From positions 1-64,000 of the forward strand of contig JAGXFP010000034.1 of the NCBI GenBank assembly GCA_024637225.1: a DNA stretch of 64,000 bases, given 5' to 3'. The stretch's first letter is position 1, and every line of letters begins with the position of its first letter. This document shows, one piece after another, positions 50,840 through 61,400 of the stretch. Made by a program: the position numbers and the translations under genes. The DNA comes from Desulfobacterales bacterium. GTDB taxonomy: Bacteria > Desulfobacterota > Desulfobulbia > Desulfobulbales > JAGXFP01. Under the pieces are notes generated by a model. It saw only the letters and a list, made by a program, of their open reading frames with translations, made no database searches and had not been told where the DNA came from.

Positions 50840-51042
50840 CTGAGGTTGCAGCAAGAGAGCCGGCAATACCAAGCCCGCCCGGGTGAGCTAAATCGATCGA
50901 CGCAAGATCCGATATTCCAGCCTTATATCCGCAATCAGTTTTACCGCGCGGCAGGGCCGAAGATTGCGGCAAGCGGGCCGGCGACGCGCAGCCCGCCTGC
51001 GTGAGCCGGATTGATCGCCGCAATCTCCGGTGCTGCTGCGCG
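50840..51042 (-). repeat. Two degenerate hairpin units between gspD and gspE
   Basis: Two related units of about 80-100 bases lie in tandem (51042-50944 and 50920-50840 on the minus strand). Shared blocks are GCTCACxCxGGCGGGCT, GCCGGC and TTGC. The first unit forms a nearly continuous hairpin: outer arms CCGCGCAGCAG and CTGCCGCGCGG, then CCGGAGATTGCGGC with GCCGCAATCTTCGG, then CCGGC/GCCGG and CGCAG/CTGCG. The units also read through in frame as similar peptides (AHAGGLRVAGPLAA and AHPGGLGIAGSLAA), so an RNA or a peptide origin both remain open. Confidence 0.6.
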
Positions 51043-51047
51043 GTTAA

Positions 51048-53066
51048 CTATTTATCGAAGAGTTCTTCGGGCAACACCGGCACCTGGGCATCGGGGAGCA
51101 GATTCACTCCATCTTCCTTGAAGTTCTGTTGCACCCTTCGCATATAATCATATTTGTTGAACGTGATCCGATTACTGTCCGCGGTATTACGCAATACCGT
51201 GGGCCGGAGAAAGACCATCAGGTTCCTCTTGTTGTGGCTGGACCTGTTGTACCTGAACAGCCAGCCCAGCAAAGGGATACTGCCGAGGATCGGAACCCGC
51301 TGCTCGGTCACCTGGATATCGTCGTCGATCAAGCCGCCCAGGACAAGAATCCTGCCATCATCGACCATGACGCTGGTCCTGATCTCCCGGGTGGAAGTGG
51401 TTTCCAAACCGGCCGGGGTACTGCCGCCGGTGGCGCTCAGGTTCGACACTTCCTGATCGATATCAAGACGGATCGTGTCCCCCTCGTTGATCTGCGGGAG
51501 GACTTTCAACTTGAGTCCCACGTCCCGCCTCTCAAAAGTGGTGAAGGGATTGGTGGGATCGTTGCTGCCGGTGCTGGTAAAGCTGCCGGTTTGAAAGGGC
51601 ACGTTCTGACCGACCACGATCTCCGCCTCTTTATTGTCCATGGTGACCAGCGAAGGCGTGGAGAGGATATTGGTATCGCTGTCGCTGGACAGGGCCGAGA
51701 CCAGAGCGCCTAGGTTAAGCCCCTGGACCCCGAGAATATCTGCCGCTCCGTTGAGATAGCCGATATTCAAACCGGAGGCCGACGTCAGTGCGGAAAAATT
51801 GCCGCTGCTGAGCACGTTGATATTCGGGACCGCCGGACCGCTGAAGCTGGTACCACCGATAACCCCGTCATCATTTGCGGAGGTCACGTCGGTGGCCCGC
51901 CATTGGACGCCTAGCTCCGCCCCCGCCCCGGTGGAAACCTCGGCGATTACCGCCTCAATCATCACTTGGGGCCGCCTGATATCCAGCTTCCGGACAACCG
52001 AGAGCAGATTATTGGTCACGGCGGGAGAAGCGGTGATTATCAGGGCATTGGTCGATTCGTCAGCCTGGACGTTTAAACCGTCCCTATTGCTATTGCTATT
52101 ACCCGCGGGTCTTGTTGCCGCCTGCGCACCTTTCTGCTGGTCCACAACCCCGAAATCGCCCCCCCGCAGAATCGGCAGTAGATCTACGGCCTTGGCATAT
52201 CTGAGAAATACAACCTGGGTAGCTCCGGAAGCCTCGATCGGAGTATCGAGATAGGAGACCATGGTCTTCAGGCGCAGGATCTCATCGTCTGGGCCGCTCA
52301 AGAGGACGCTGTTGGTCCGGCTGTCGGAGATCAGGCGAATCTCCTGTCGGTTGCCCCCCCGAGCCCGGCTCTTGTCGGTCAGCCCCTCGACAACCTGAAC
52401 GACGTCCCGCGCGTCTGCATGCTCAAGCTTGATGATCTGGATCTCTCCAGTACTGGGTTGATCTATCTGCTCGATAATTTTCATCAGGCGTTCCACGTTA
52501 CCGGCCCGATCGGAAATTATCAGCATATTACTTTCCACCTGGGCGGCCAGATAGCTCTTGGAGGGAACCAGCGGCCGCAGGATGGCGATCAACTGGTTGA
52601 CCGGCACGTATTCCAGCCTGACAAGCCGGGTGACCATGCTATCGGACGGACGTGTACCGACAGGATCGCCGTCGACATCGACCACGGACGAATCATGCTT
52701 CGCCCTCGCCAAAGGTACGATTTTGACAACTCCTTCCTCTTCCAGAGCGGCAAATTCATGAATCTGCAGAATCGACAGGAAAATGGAATATAGCTCATCT
52801 TCCGAAACATCCTCCGAGGCCATGATCGTAACCTTCCCCTTAACCCGCGGGTCGACGATAAAGGTCCGACCGGTGATCCGGGCGACACTGCTGATCACCG
52901 TACCAATTTCAACTTCCTTGAAGTTTATGGTGATCTTGTCGTCAGCGGGTTCGATTTCGGCGGCGAGATCGGTATCGACAGCCATGACCGGACCGGCGCT
53001 TATAATCAGAAACCCGGCCAGGAATAACCACACGGAGAACTTGCTGATTTTGTCAAAATTTACCAT
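51048..53066 (-). CDS. gspD: Type II secretion secretin GspD
   Basis: The outer-membrane secretin, about 672 residues from the start at 53066, which places a signal peptide (FSVWLFLAGFLIISAGPVMA) at the N-terminus. N0 domain ITINFKEVEIGTVISSVARITGRTFIVDPRVKGKVT, N1-N3 repeats up to about residue 330 (N3 with an Asn/Gln-rich insert), and the secretin core with VPFQTGSF, FERRDVGLKLKVLPQINEGDTIRLDIDQEVSN and VPILGSIPLLGWLFR. It has no evident lipobox. An upstream in-frame start (53123) would add 19 residues before the signal peptide. Confidence 0.95.
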   Translation of the reverse strand: MVNFDKISKFSVWLFLAGFLIISAGPVMAVDTDLAAEIEPADDKITINFKEVEIGTVISSVARITGRTFIVDPRVKGKVTIMASEDVSEDELYSIFLSILQIHEFAALEEEGVVKIVPLARAKHDSSVVDVDGDPVGTRPSDSMVTRLVRLEYVPVNQLIAILRPLVPSKSYLAAQVESNMLIISDRAGNVERLMKIIEQIDQPSTGEIQIIKLEHADARDVVQVVEGLTDKSRARGGNRQEIRLISDSRTNSVLLSGPDDEILRLKTMVSYLDTPIEASGATQVVFLRYAKAVDLLPILRGGDFGVVDQQKGAQAATRPAGNSNSNRDGLNVQADESTNALIITASPAVTNNLLSVVRKLDIRRPQVMIEAVIAEVSTGAGAELGVQWRATDVTSANDDGVIGGTSFSGPAVPNINVLSSGNFSALTSASGLNIGYLNGAADILGVQGLNLGALVSALSSDSDTNILSTPSLVTMDNKEAEIVVGQNVPFQTGSFTSTGSNDPTNPFTTFERRDVGLKLKVLPQINEGDTIRLDIDQEVSNLSATGGSTPAGLETTSTREIRTSVMVDDGRILVLGGLIDDDIQVTEQRVPILGSIPLLGWLFRYNRSSHNKRNLMVFLRPTVLRNTADSNRITFNKYDYMRRVQQNFKEDGVNLLPDAQVPVLPEELFDK

Positions 53067-53127
53067 GAATGCAAACCCTTTTCCTTTCGCTGTATTAACG
53101 TTTCTGAACACGGAATGGACCACTTCC

Positions 53128-53165
53128 GGATTGCTTCGCTACGCTCGCCGACTTGATTTTTGAGT
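53128..53165. repeat. Short repeat shared with the 19.9 kb region
   Basis: GGATTGCTTCGCTACGC, then GACTTGATTTTTGA, also occurs at 19928-19966 next to a family C end. It lies between gspC and gspD. Confidence 0.5.
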
Positions 53166-53184
53166 TAATGGAACTTATCAACTT

Positions 53185-54153
53185 TTAGCCGCCGTTATCA
53201 ACATCATACATCCGGGTCTCGCGCCGGCCGTTACGACTGATCACGACCCGTATTTGATCCGCATCGCGTATCCTCTGATAGGCCGAGAGGCCGCCCTGGA
53301 TAGTATCGAGTTTAACTCCGTTCACCTCATGAAGCACATCACCCGGCTGCAGGCCGAGTTCCCGCAATAAACTACTGCCCCGCGCCGAAATCAAGCGATA
53401 ACCCTGCTGGACATCGTCTTCCTTATATACTTCGACGCCTATCTCCCTGGCCAGGGAGGGAATATCGTTTAACCGCTCCTCAAGATAGGAGTTGTCGATC
53501 TCCCAATGGACCCCGTCTCCGAGGCTGACGATCGGTTCGTCATTATCGATTACCAGAGCCGCCTGGTTACCCTGATTGTCCTGGTTGTTCTTGGTGACCG
53601 CCTGTTCGTCATACTGCATCATCAGGGTTTCAAGCACACCGTTCCGGCGAAGCAAGACCCGATCAGCATAAATCTCACTGACCACGGCATTGCCGGGAAC
53701 CTTATCCCCGACGCTGTAGAGTTCATCTTCGCTTTTGCCCTTTTCAACGATAACGGCGAGAGCCTTTTGCATAGGTTCGACTTTAAGTATTCCCTTCAGA
53801 ATCAAAGCGAGAGTGGTTTCAGGAGCGTCGGCCGGGTCTACTCCCGAAGAACGCGATGAATTCCCGGTCCTGACCGCCAAACCGAAAAGAGGCAGCTCTT
53901 CGACCGGCAAACCGGCAGGCCCGGCCTGTGCCCGAACAGGGGAAACAGAGTTTTTATTAAGACTGTTCCTGCCGGCACTTAAATCGTCAGACCGGCCCAG
54001 GGCAACATCCGCGATCTTCCAGGTGAGAGAGGCGGCGGTTTGGGCGAGGAGCAGAGCCAGCACAACACCGAGCAGAATGCGCCATTTGCGGAGGGCATTG
54101 GCGCTCATCAGCGATTCCCGTGCGGCTGTCATCACATTATTCGAAAAATCCAT
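53185..54153 (-). CDS. gspC: Type II secretion protein GspC
   Basis: A 322-residue inner-membrane protein linking platform and secretin. One membrane helix (about 27-47, ILLGVVLALLLAQTAASL) is followed by the homology region (LFGLAVRTG... and TLALILKGILKVEPMQKALAVIVEKGKSEDELYSVGDKVPGNAVVSEIYADRVLL) and a C-terminal PDZ domain (about 228-318, GLQPGDVLHEVNGVKLD). It is the first gene of the operon. Confidence 0.88.
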   Translation of the reverse strand: MDFSNNVMTAARESLMSANALRKWRILLGVVLALLLAQTAASLTWKIADVALGRSDDLSAGRNSLNKNSVSPVRAQAGPAGLPVEELPLFGLAVRTGNSSRSSGVDPADAPETTLALILKGILKVEPMQKALAVIVEKGKSEDELYSVGDKVPGNAVVSEIYADRVLLRRNGVLETLMMQYDEQAVTKNNQDNQGNQAALVIDNDEPIVSLGDGVHWEIDNSYLEERLNDIPSLAREIGVEVYKEDDVQQGYRLISARGSSLLRELGLQPGDVLHEVNGVKLDTIQGGLSAYQRIRDADQIRVVISRNGRRETRMYDVDNGG

Positions 54154-54909
54154 TTAATAAAACTCTCCTCTCAAGCACCCGGATAAATATTCAAAACACC
54201 GGATGATCCGGTTGAAAACCACAACTGATCAGTAGACGACGGATATCATAACCGAAAGATTTTGCAGCAAAAAATCTAACCTGATCCATCGATTACAAAA
54301 GGTAACCCGGATAGTTCGCAAGTCAAATTAATTGAAGTCACAAAGAGCCGGGTTATCGAGCTTAGCTGACCATCAGCGGAGTGAGCATAGCAGTCACAGC
54401 CCGAGCCGTAAACCATATGTCGGGTGCGATTTCCCCGACCGCAATTGATGCCTGGTATCAATCGGGAGTCCTCTAACCCATGAAATCAGGAAAGAAGGAT
54501 GATATTTAACATTACTCAGAACACCGGACCCCGGCTCTGACGTTATGGATTCCCTTAGGGGTCGCTATTGTCGGGCCGTTAAGCAATCCAGAAAGGCGGG
54601 ATTAATTTATTTTCCTTAAAATCGACCGCGAAATCAAATTATCCCCATCCAAAACTGAAATATTCAAAATAAAAATTCCGTTTACCGGCGGTGATTTCAA
54701 CAGCAAACCTTCCTGCCAGCCGACAAACTCCAGAAATCTTCAAGAAAGCGGATAGTCCGAGGTCAACAGTCAAAAAAAACAGACCTTTTGTGTCTAGCAA
54801 TTTTTATTTTTTTTTTTTGCTTTAGTCATCTCGAAACTTTTTGCGTGTTTGCCAAAAAGTTCATATAAAAACACTTTTAAAGGTTATCCGGTCCCCACTA
54901 AAAACGCAA
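54154..54909. other. Gene-free region upstream of gspC with hairpin-forming core
   Basis: No gene is supported here. Between 54297 and 54480 there are several inverted repeats in close order: GGTAACCCGG with CCGGGTTATC, GCTGACCATCAGC, GTCGGG with CCCCGAC, and ATTGAT with ATCAAT. This may be the leader of the T2SS operon or a small RNA. The rest includes a long T run near 54810 and nothing else that I recognise. Confidence 0.45.
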
Positions 54910-54938
54910 TTGCTATTTACCGGTCCCTATGCTATAAA
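54910..54938 (+). promoter_or_regulatory. Sigma70-type promoter of tRNA-Arg
   Basis: TTGCTA (54910-54915) and TATAAA (54933-54938) are separated by 17 bases and end about 31 bases before the tRNA. Position and spacing fit a housekeeping promoter driving the tRNA gene. Confidence 0.6.
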
Positions 54939-54969
54939 ATCGCGTACTATAAGCGTTTCCAAAGAGGTT

Positions 54970-55045
54970 GCCCCCGTAGCTCAGGGGATAGAGCACAGGA
55001 TTCCTAATCCTGGAGTCGTACGTTCGAATCGTACCGGGGGCACCA
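54970..55045 (+). tRNA. tRNA-Arg (anticodon CCU)
   Basis: A complete 76-base tRNA with encoded CCA. Acceptor arms GCCCCCG and CGGGGGC pair fully; the D arm has AGCTC...GAGC; the anticodon arm CAGGA/TCCTG encloses the loop TTCCTAA, giving anticodon CCT (reads AGG); the T arm has GTACG TTCGAAT CGTAC. It is single, and could serve as an integration site, but no integrase is seen downstream. Confidence 0.96.
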
Positions 55046-55479
55046 TTCCTTAATTTAAGTCGACGGATCCCATCTTTTTCCGATTTTTCTCCGATTTCAA
55101 AACAGCTTTTTCACAAAACCTGAATCCCCCGATCATCCAAAAACAGCTCAGGTCCAAAAGAGACGACGGGGCCGACCACCACTGACCTGACATCTAAGAG
55201 TTACCGACACAAGGAGGCAACTCCTCCATCGGGAACCTTGTCCAGATAAAACAAAAAGCTGATTAAAGACCGCCAATGCAAAACCGACCAAGAAGCCGGC
55301 CCGGATTCAGGAAAATAATGGCTGCTCACGAAACCGGCATCTCAAGCATCCGCATTTTCGCCCGGAACAAGACCGCACTGATCGAATTTCTTGAAAAAAA
55401 CTAATTTAAATTATACAATATAAATGTTTTGATTTATTTCTCGGATTCTCGGTCACCGATTCGATCGAGACAATCCAGT
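55046..55479. other. Gene-free leader region before the RCC1/TSP3 gene
   Basis: No gene is supported. A short hairpin GGAG-GCAA-CTCC occurs near 55213-55226. AT-rich sequence lies around 55400-55430 and may hold the promoter, but no clear -35/-10 pair is convincing. Confidence 0.4.
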
Positions 55480-55490
55480 GGGGGGGGGGG
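55480..55490 (+). repeat. Homopolymeric G11 tract in the ribosome-binding position
   Basis: Eleven consecutive G residues end six bases before the GTG start codon of the 2178-residue surface protein. This tract takes the place of a Shine-Dalgarno site. Long G runs mutate readily by slippage, so the length, and with it the spacing or strength of ribosome binding, could vary between cells. Confidence 0.8.
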
Positions 55491-55496
55491 AAACAA

Positions 55497-58400
55497 GTGT
55501 CAAAAAAACATTACCTGCCGTTTGTTCTGTTCTTTAATTTCGCGGTTATCTGGCTGGGCGCGGCCCAGGCAATAGCCGCAACTCCGCAAATCGCCTCCGG
55601 CTATTACCATAACGTAGTCTTGGACGCCTACGGCACTGTCTGGACTTGGGGTGGTAACGGCTCCGGCCAATTGTGCGACTCCAACCGCCCTTCCCCGGAC
55701 GCAATGCCAAAACCGATCCCCGGCCTGACCGATGTGGTCACCATTGCCGCCGGGCCGGAATATACCATGGCAGTCAAATCGGATGGCACCGTCTGGACCT
55801 GCGGCTACAACTACGACGGCCAGCTTGGCCGGGGTTATAAAAGTGATTACGAACGCGATATCGGCATGGTTATCGACCCTGACAACCCTGCGGACAACTT
55901 CAGCCTCGACGTAATAGGAGATGGCTTGGGAGTTGATTTCGCGATCGCGGGAGGTAGCACCCACGCGCTGGCCGTCCGTGATGACGGCACGGTCTGGGGC
56001 TGGGGCGCCAATAGCGGCAAGCTCGGCGCGGACGAAATGGCCGACGATACCGATCCGGCTCACCGGGCGATCTGCGGAGGGACAACTTGTCTCAATCCGA
56101 TTCAAACCCAAAACATCACCAACGCCACCGCTGTATCCGCCGGGCTTTATCATTCGATGGCTCTTGATAGAGACGGCTCGGTCTGGACCTGGGGAAGCAA
56201 CAACTACCGGGGCCAGCTCGGCCGCGGCGCTGAACTGGACTGGGCAAAAATATTAGAGAATATTAACACTTATAGTGGTGATCCCGGCTACCCGTTAATT
56301 GAAGATCCATGGGGCTATACCTTTTCCCCGGCCAAAATCGCTAACATAGATGGAATAATCATAACCGGAATTACGAAGATATCCGCCGGCTCGATCCACA
56401 ATCTGGCGGTAGCTGAATCAGGAAATGTCTATGGATGGGGGGTAAACGATAGATATCAGGTCCAGACATCAGACACCTATCATCCTGATATCGGTGGATG
56501 GGTGCAAAAGAAAATCCAGCCGGTTCCCGTCACCCTTGTCCACGAAGCGGAGCCTGCTGTCTTCGACTTACCCGCCCCCCCCCTTTCCGGTATCGTAGCG
56601 GCTTCCGCTTCGGCGGCCCACTCGTTGATCGTCCAATCCAGCGGCACGGCCAATGGATCCATGATAGGATGGGGAAGAAACTCCCTACTTGAAGGCCAGG
56701 TATGTGACGATTCGGATCCGAACCAGCCCTGCACGAACAAGGTTTTATTCGATCAACGCGGGGTGCTCGGGCTTGGCAATGAAACGGATTATATGTCAAG
56801 TCCGCTTAATAAATCAACGGTTTCCTACGAAGACCCGCCGGACGCCCCGCTATGGGGCGGCAACCTAGCCTCTATCGCGACCGGCTACAGCCACAGTCTC
56901 GCCCTGCTGACCGACGGCCGGCTCTATGTCAGCGGCGTTAACAACCAGTACCAGCTTGGCGAGACCGTTTCCGAGTATATCACCAATCCTGCCTTTGTGT
57001 ATGGCTGTGACGGGGGGATTTTCGACCTCAATGCCCCGCCGACCGACTGCGATTTTGACGGCGACGGTGTTTTCGCGACTGACAACTGTCCATTTACACC
57101 CAATTCCGATCAGCTGGACGCAGATCTTGACGATATCGGCGATGCCTGCGACAACTGCTCCGCCATCAGCAATCCGGACCAGAACGACGCCGACGGCGAT
57201 GACGTCGGGGATCTCTGCGATAACTGCCCGGTCACCGCCAATTTGGATCAATTAGATTCAAACAATAACGGGATTGGCGATGCCTGCGATAATGACAGTG
57301 ACGGCGACGGGGTTTCCAACGACATCGACAACTGCCCCGACACAGCCAATTCGGATCAGAAAGACACGGACGGCGACGGGATCGGAGATGCCTGCGATAA
57401 TGACGACGATGGAGACGGTGTCCTTAACGCCGCGGATAACTGCATCTATACCCCCAATCCGGATCAAGCCGACGCCGACGGCGACGGGATCGGCGATCTC
57501 TGCGATACCTGTCTGAACGACGCCGATAACGACATTGACAGCGACGGGGTTTGCGGGGATCTCGACAACTGTCCCGGCACCGCCAATGCGAACCAGAATG
57601 ATGCCGACAGCGACGGGCTCGGCGACGCCTGCGATACCTGTCCGAACGATGCCGACAACGATAGTGACGGCGACTTGGTTTGCGGGGACCTCGACAACTG
57701 TCCCGCCATTGCCAATGCCGACCAGGCCGACGCCGACGCCGACAACACCGGCGATGTCTGCGATACCTGTCCGAACGATGCCGATAACGACATTGACGGC
57801 GACGGAGTTTGCGGGGATCTCGATAACTGTCCATCCGTCACTAATCCCGATCAGGTCGACACGGACGGAGACGGGATCGGCGACACTTGCGATACCTGTC
57901 CTAACGATGCCGATAACGACATTGACGGCGACGGGGTTTGCGGGGATCTCGATAACTGTCCATCCGTCACCAATGCCACTCAGGTAGACTCGGACGGAGA
58001 TGGAACCGGCGACCTCTGCGATACTTGTCCCAACGATGCCGATAACGACATTGACGGCGATGGTTTCTGCGGGGATCTTGATAACTGTCCCGCCAATGCC
58101 AATGCCGACCAGGCCGACACGGACGGCGACGGAATCGGCAACCTCTGCGATACCTGTCTGAACGATGCCGATAACGACATTGATGGCGACGGGGTTTGCG
58201 GGGATCTCGACAACTGTCCCGCCATTGCCAATCCCGATCAGGCCGACTTCGACGGAGATGGAACCGGCGACGCTTGCGATGACGATATCGACGGCGACAC
58301 CGTCCTCAACGATTCCGACAACTGTGTCTTTACGCCTAATCCGGATCAAATAGACACGGACCTTGACGGTGTCGGCGATGAGTGTACCAACGATAAAGAC

Positions 58401-61400
58401 GGCGACAACGTTCTAAACGATTCCGACAACTGTGAACTTACGTATAATCCGGATCAGAGTAACGGGGATGGAGACACCTATGGCGATGCCTGCGATAACT
58501 GCCCGGCTGCGGACAATGAGCTTCAAACCGATGGGGATGTTGACGGTGTAGGCGACGCCTGCGACAATTGTCCCTCTGCCTACAATCCCGATCAGGTCGA
58601 TGCCGACGGGGACGGGATCGGCGACGCCTGCGATACCTGCTCCAACGATGCCGACAACGATTTTGACGGCGATGGGGTTTGCAGAAATCTCGACAACTGT
58701 CCATCCGTCATTAATCCCGATCAGGTCGACTCGGACGGAGACGGGATCGGCGACGCCTGCGATACCTGTCCGAACGATTTCGATAACGACATTGACGGCG
58801 ATGGTGTTTGCGGGGATCTCGATAACTGTCCCGCTAATGCCAATGCCGACCAGGTCGATGCGGACGGTGACGGAACCGGCGACGCCTGTGATACCTGTCC
58901 GAACGATTTCGATAACGACATTGACGGCGACGGAGTTTGCGGGGATCTCGACAACTGTCCGTCCACCTCCAATGCCGACCAGGCCGACACCGACACCGAC
59001 ACTATCGGCGACCTCTGCGATGCCTGTCCCGATGATGCGGACAACGATGCCGACGGCGACGGGATTTGCGGGGATCTCGACAACTGTCCCGCAAATGCCA
59101 ATGCCGACCAGGCCGACGCCGACAGTGACGGAACCGGCGACCTCTGCGATACCTGTCCCAATGATGCGGACAACGATGCCGACGGCGACGGGATTTGCGG
59201 GGATCTCGACAACTGTCCGGATCTTGCCAATGCCAGCCAGACCGACGCTGACGGAGACTTAATCGGCGATGCCTGCGATACCTGCCCCAACGATGCCGCT
59301 AACGACATTGACGGCGACGGTTTCTGCAGGAACATCGACAACTGTTCCGCTAATGCCAATCCCGATCAGGCCGACGCCGACGGGGATAATATAGGCGACC
59401 TCTGCGACACCTGCCCGAACGATGCCGGTAACGATATTGACAACGACGGGATTTGCGGAGATCTCGACAACTGTCCCGCCAATGCCAATCCCGATCAGGC
59501 CAATATGGACGGGGACGGTTTCGGCGACGCCTGCGACGACGATATCGACGGCGACACCGTAGCGAATGCCAGCGATAACTGCCCCTATATTTACACTGAG
59601 GAGCAGACCGACACGGACGGGGACGGGATCGGCGACGCCTGCGATATCTGCCCCGGCGATAAAAATAACGACGACGACGTAGACGGCTACTGCGCCGGCA
59701 TCGGGTTCCTGGATCCGAAAATCGGCGACAACGATAACTGTCGCCAAGATACCAACCCCGACCAGGCTGACTTCGACGGCGACGGTGTCGGCAACGCCTG
59801 CGACCCGGACATCGACGGTGACGGCTCCGAAAACGCCCTCGACATCGATGACTATAATCCAGATGCGTGCGGCGATTCCGACAAAGACGGCTGCGAGGAC
59901 TGCTTATCCGGATCGTTCAATCCGAAGGACGACGGCACTGACACTGATGTCGACGGCATCTGCGAAGACTATAATAGAGACAATTGTCCCGGCATAGCCA
60001 ATCCGGATCAGACCGATACCGACGGCAACGGAATCGGCGATGCCTGCGACGATGATATCGACGGCGACGGTGACCTTAATGCCGTGGATAACTGCATTTA
60101 TACCCCCAATCCGGATCAAGCCGACACCGACGGCGACGGGACAGGCGATCTCTGCGATACCTGTCCGAACGACGCCGATAACGACTTTGATTCCGACGGT
60201 GTTTGCGGGGATCTCGACAACTGTCCCAACGATCCAAACACCAATCAGGATGATGCCGATAAAGACGGGATCGGCGACCTCTGTGATACCTGCCCCAATG
60301 ATGTGTACAACGATGCCGATTCCGACGGGGTTTGCGGGGATCTCGACAACTGTCCCAACGTACCAAATACCAATCAGGATGATGCCGACCAAGACGGGAT
60401 CGGCGACGCCTGCGACCCTGACCGCGATAATGACGGGGTTAACAATACCGAAGACACCAACCCCCTTGACGAGTTCCTCTGCCGCGACCTCGACGAGGAC
60501 GCCTGCGACGACTGCGCCCTTACCGGGGCCGACGGCAGCGGCGGCGATCCCTCTAACGATGGGCTGGACCAGGACGGGGACGGGATCTGCGATACCACGG
60601 ACATCTGCACCGGCAAGGACGCTTCCGGCGATCCCGATAACGACGGGATCTGCGCCGATCTCGATAACTGTCCGGAGGATGCCAACTTCAATCAAACCGA
60701 CAGCGACGGCGACGGGTTCGGCGACGCCTGCGACAACTGTCCCGACCTTGCCAATCCGGACCAGATCGACACGGACGGTGACGGAACCGGCGACCTCTGC
60801 GACAATGACATCGATAATGACGGCGTTGCCGATACCGTAGATAGCGAACCCCTTAACGAGTTCGCCTGCGGTGACGCCGATAACGACACCTGCGATGACT
60901 GCTCAGTTACCGGCGCCGACGGCAGCGGCGGCGATGCATATAACGACGGGTCCGACCAGGACGGGGATGGAATCTGCGATGCCACGGACATCTGTACCGA
61001 CATTGCCGATGCAGAGCAGACCGACACCGACGGCGATGGGATCGGCGATCTTTGCGATAACTGTCCGGCTATGGACAATGGCGATCAAATCGACACGGAC
61101 GGCGACGGGTACGGCGACATCTGCGACATCTATCCCGACGACCCGCTCCTGACCACTTCAGGTATCAGCTCCATCGTAAGCTCCGCCACAACCAATCTCG
61201 ACGATGAATTCAGCAAACCATTGGTCGACAAGGAATTCACTTACACGGCAACCGTTGATCACGTCGATGCCGCCAGCGTCTGGCTAGTCATCAACGGCCA
61301 GGATAGACTAATGGATTGCGGCGCCGCCCCGGATTTCGCCTCGGGAGTCGATTGCTGTTTAGCCATTCAGCTCGGACCCGCCCCGGCTTATAACTACCAC

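Noticed and set aside
50778-51023. 81-residue minus-strand frame between gspD and gspE
   Set aside because: It covers the two hairpin units, and the similar peptides lie partly in a different frame; no start site is convincing.
54297-54480. Cyclic-di-GMP type I riboswitch, suggested by CCGGGTTACC on the minus strand
   Set aside because: The conserved upstream core (GCAAA and CACGCA-type segments) is missing, so only a generic structured region is reported.
54970-55045. tRNA-Arg as the attachment site of an integrated element
   Set aside because: No integrase, phage or plasmid gene and no second copy of the tRNA 3' end is visible within the window.
54841-55053. Possible 70-residue coding frame
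   Set aside because: It overlaps the complete tRNA-Arg gene and its promoter.
57258-60840. Long open frames on the minus strand and in other frames under the TSP3 array
   Set aside because: They are low-complexity shadows of the GAC/GGC-rich repeat coding; they lack independent starts, ribosome sites or known domains.
57000-61150. Regularly spaced repeats that could be mistaken for a CRISPR array
   Set aside because: The units are protein-coding thrombospondin type 3 repeats in one unbroken frame; unit length varies and there are no unique spacers.
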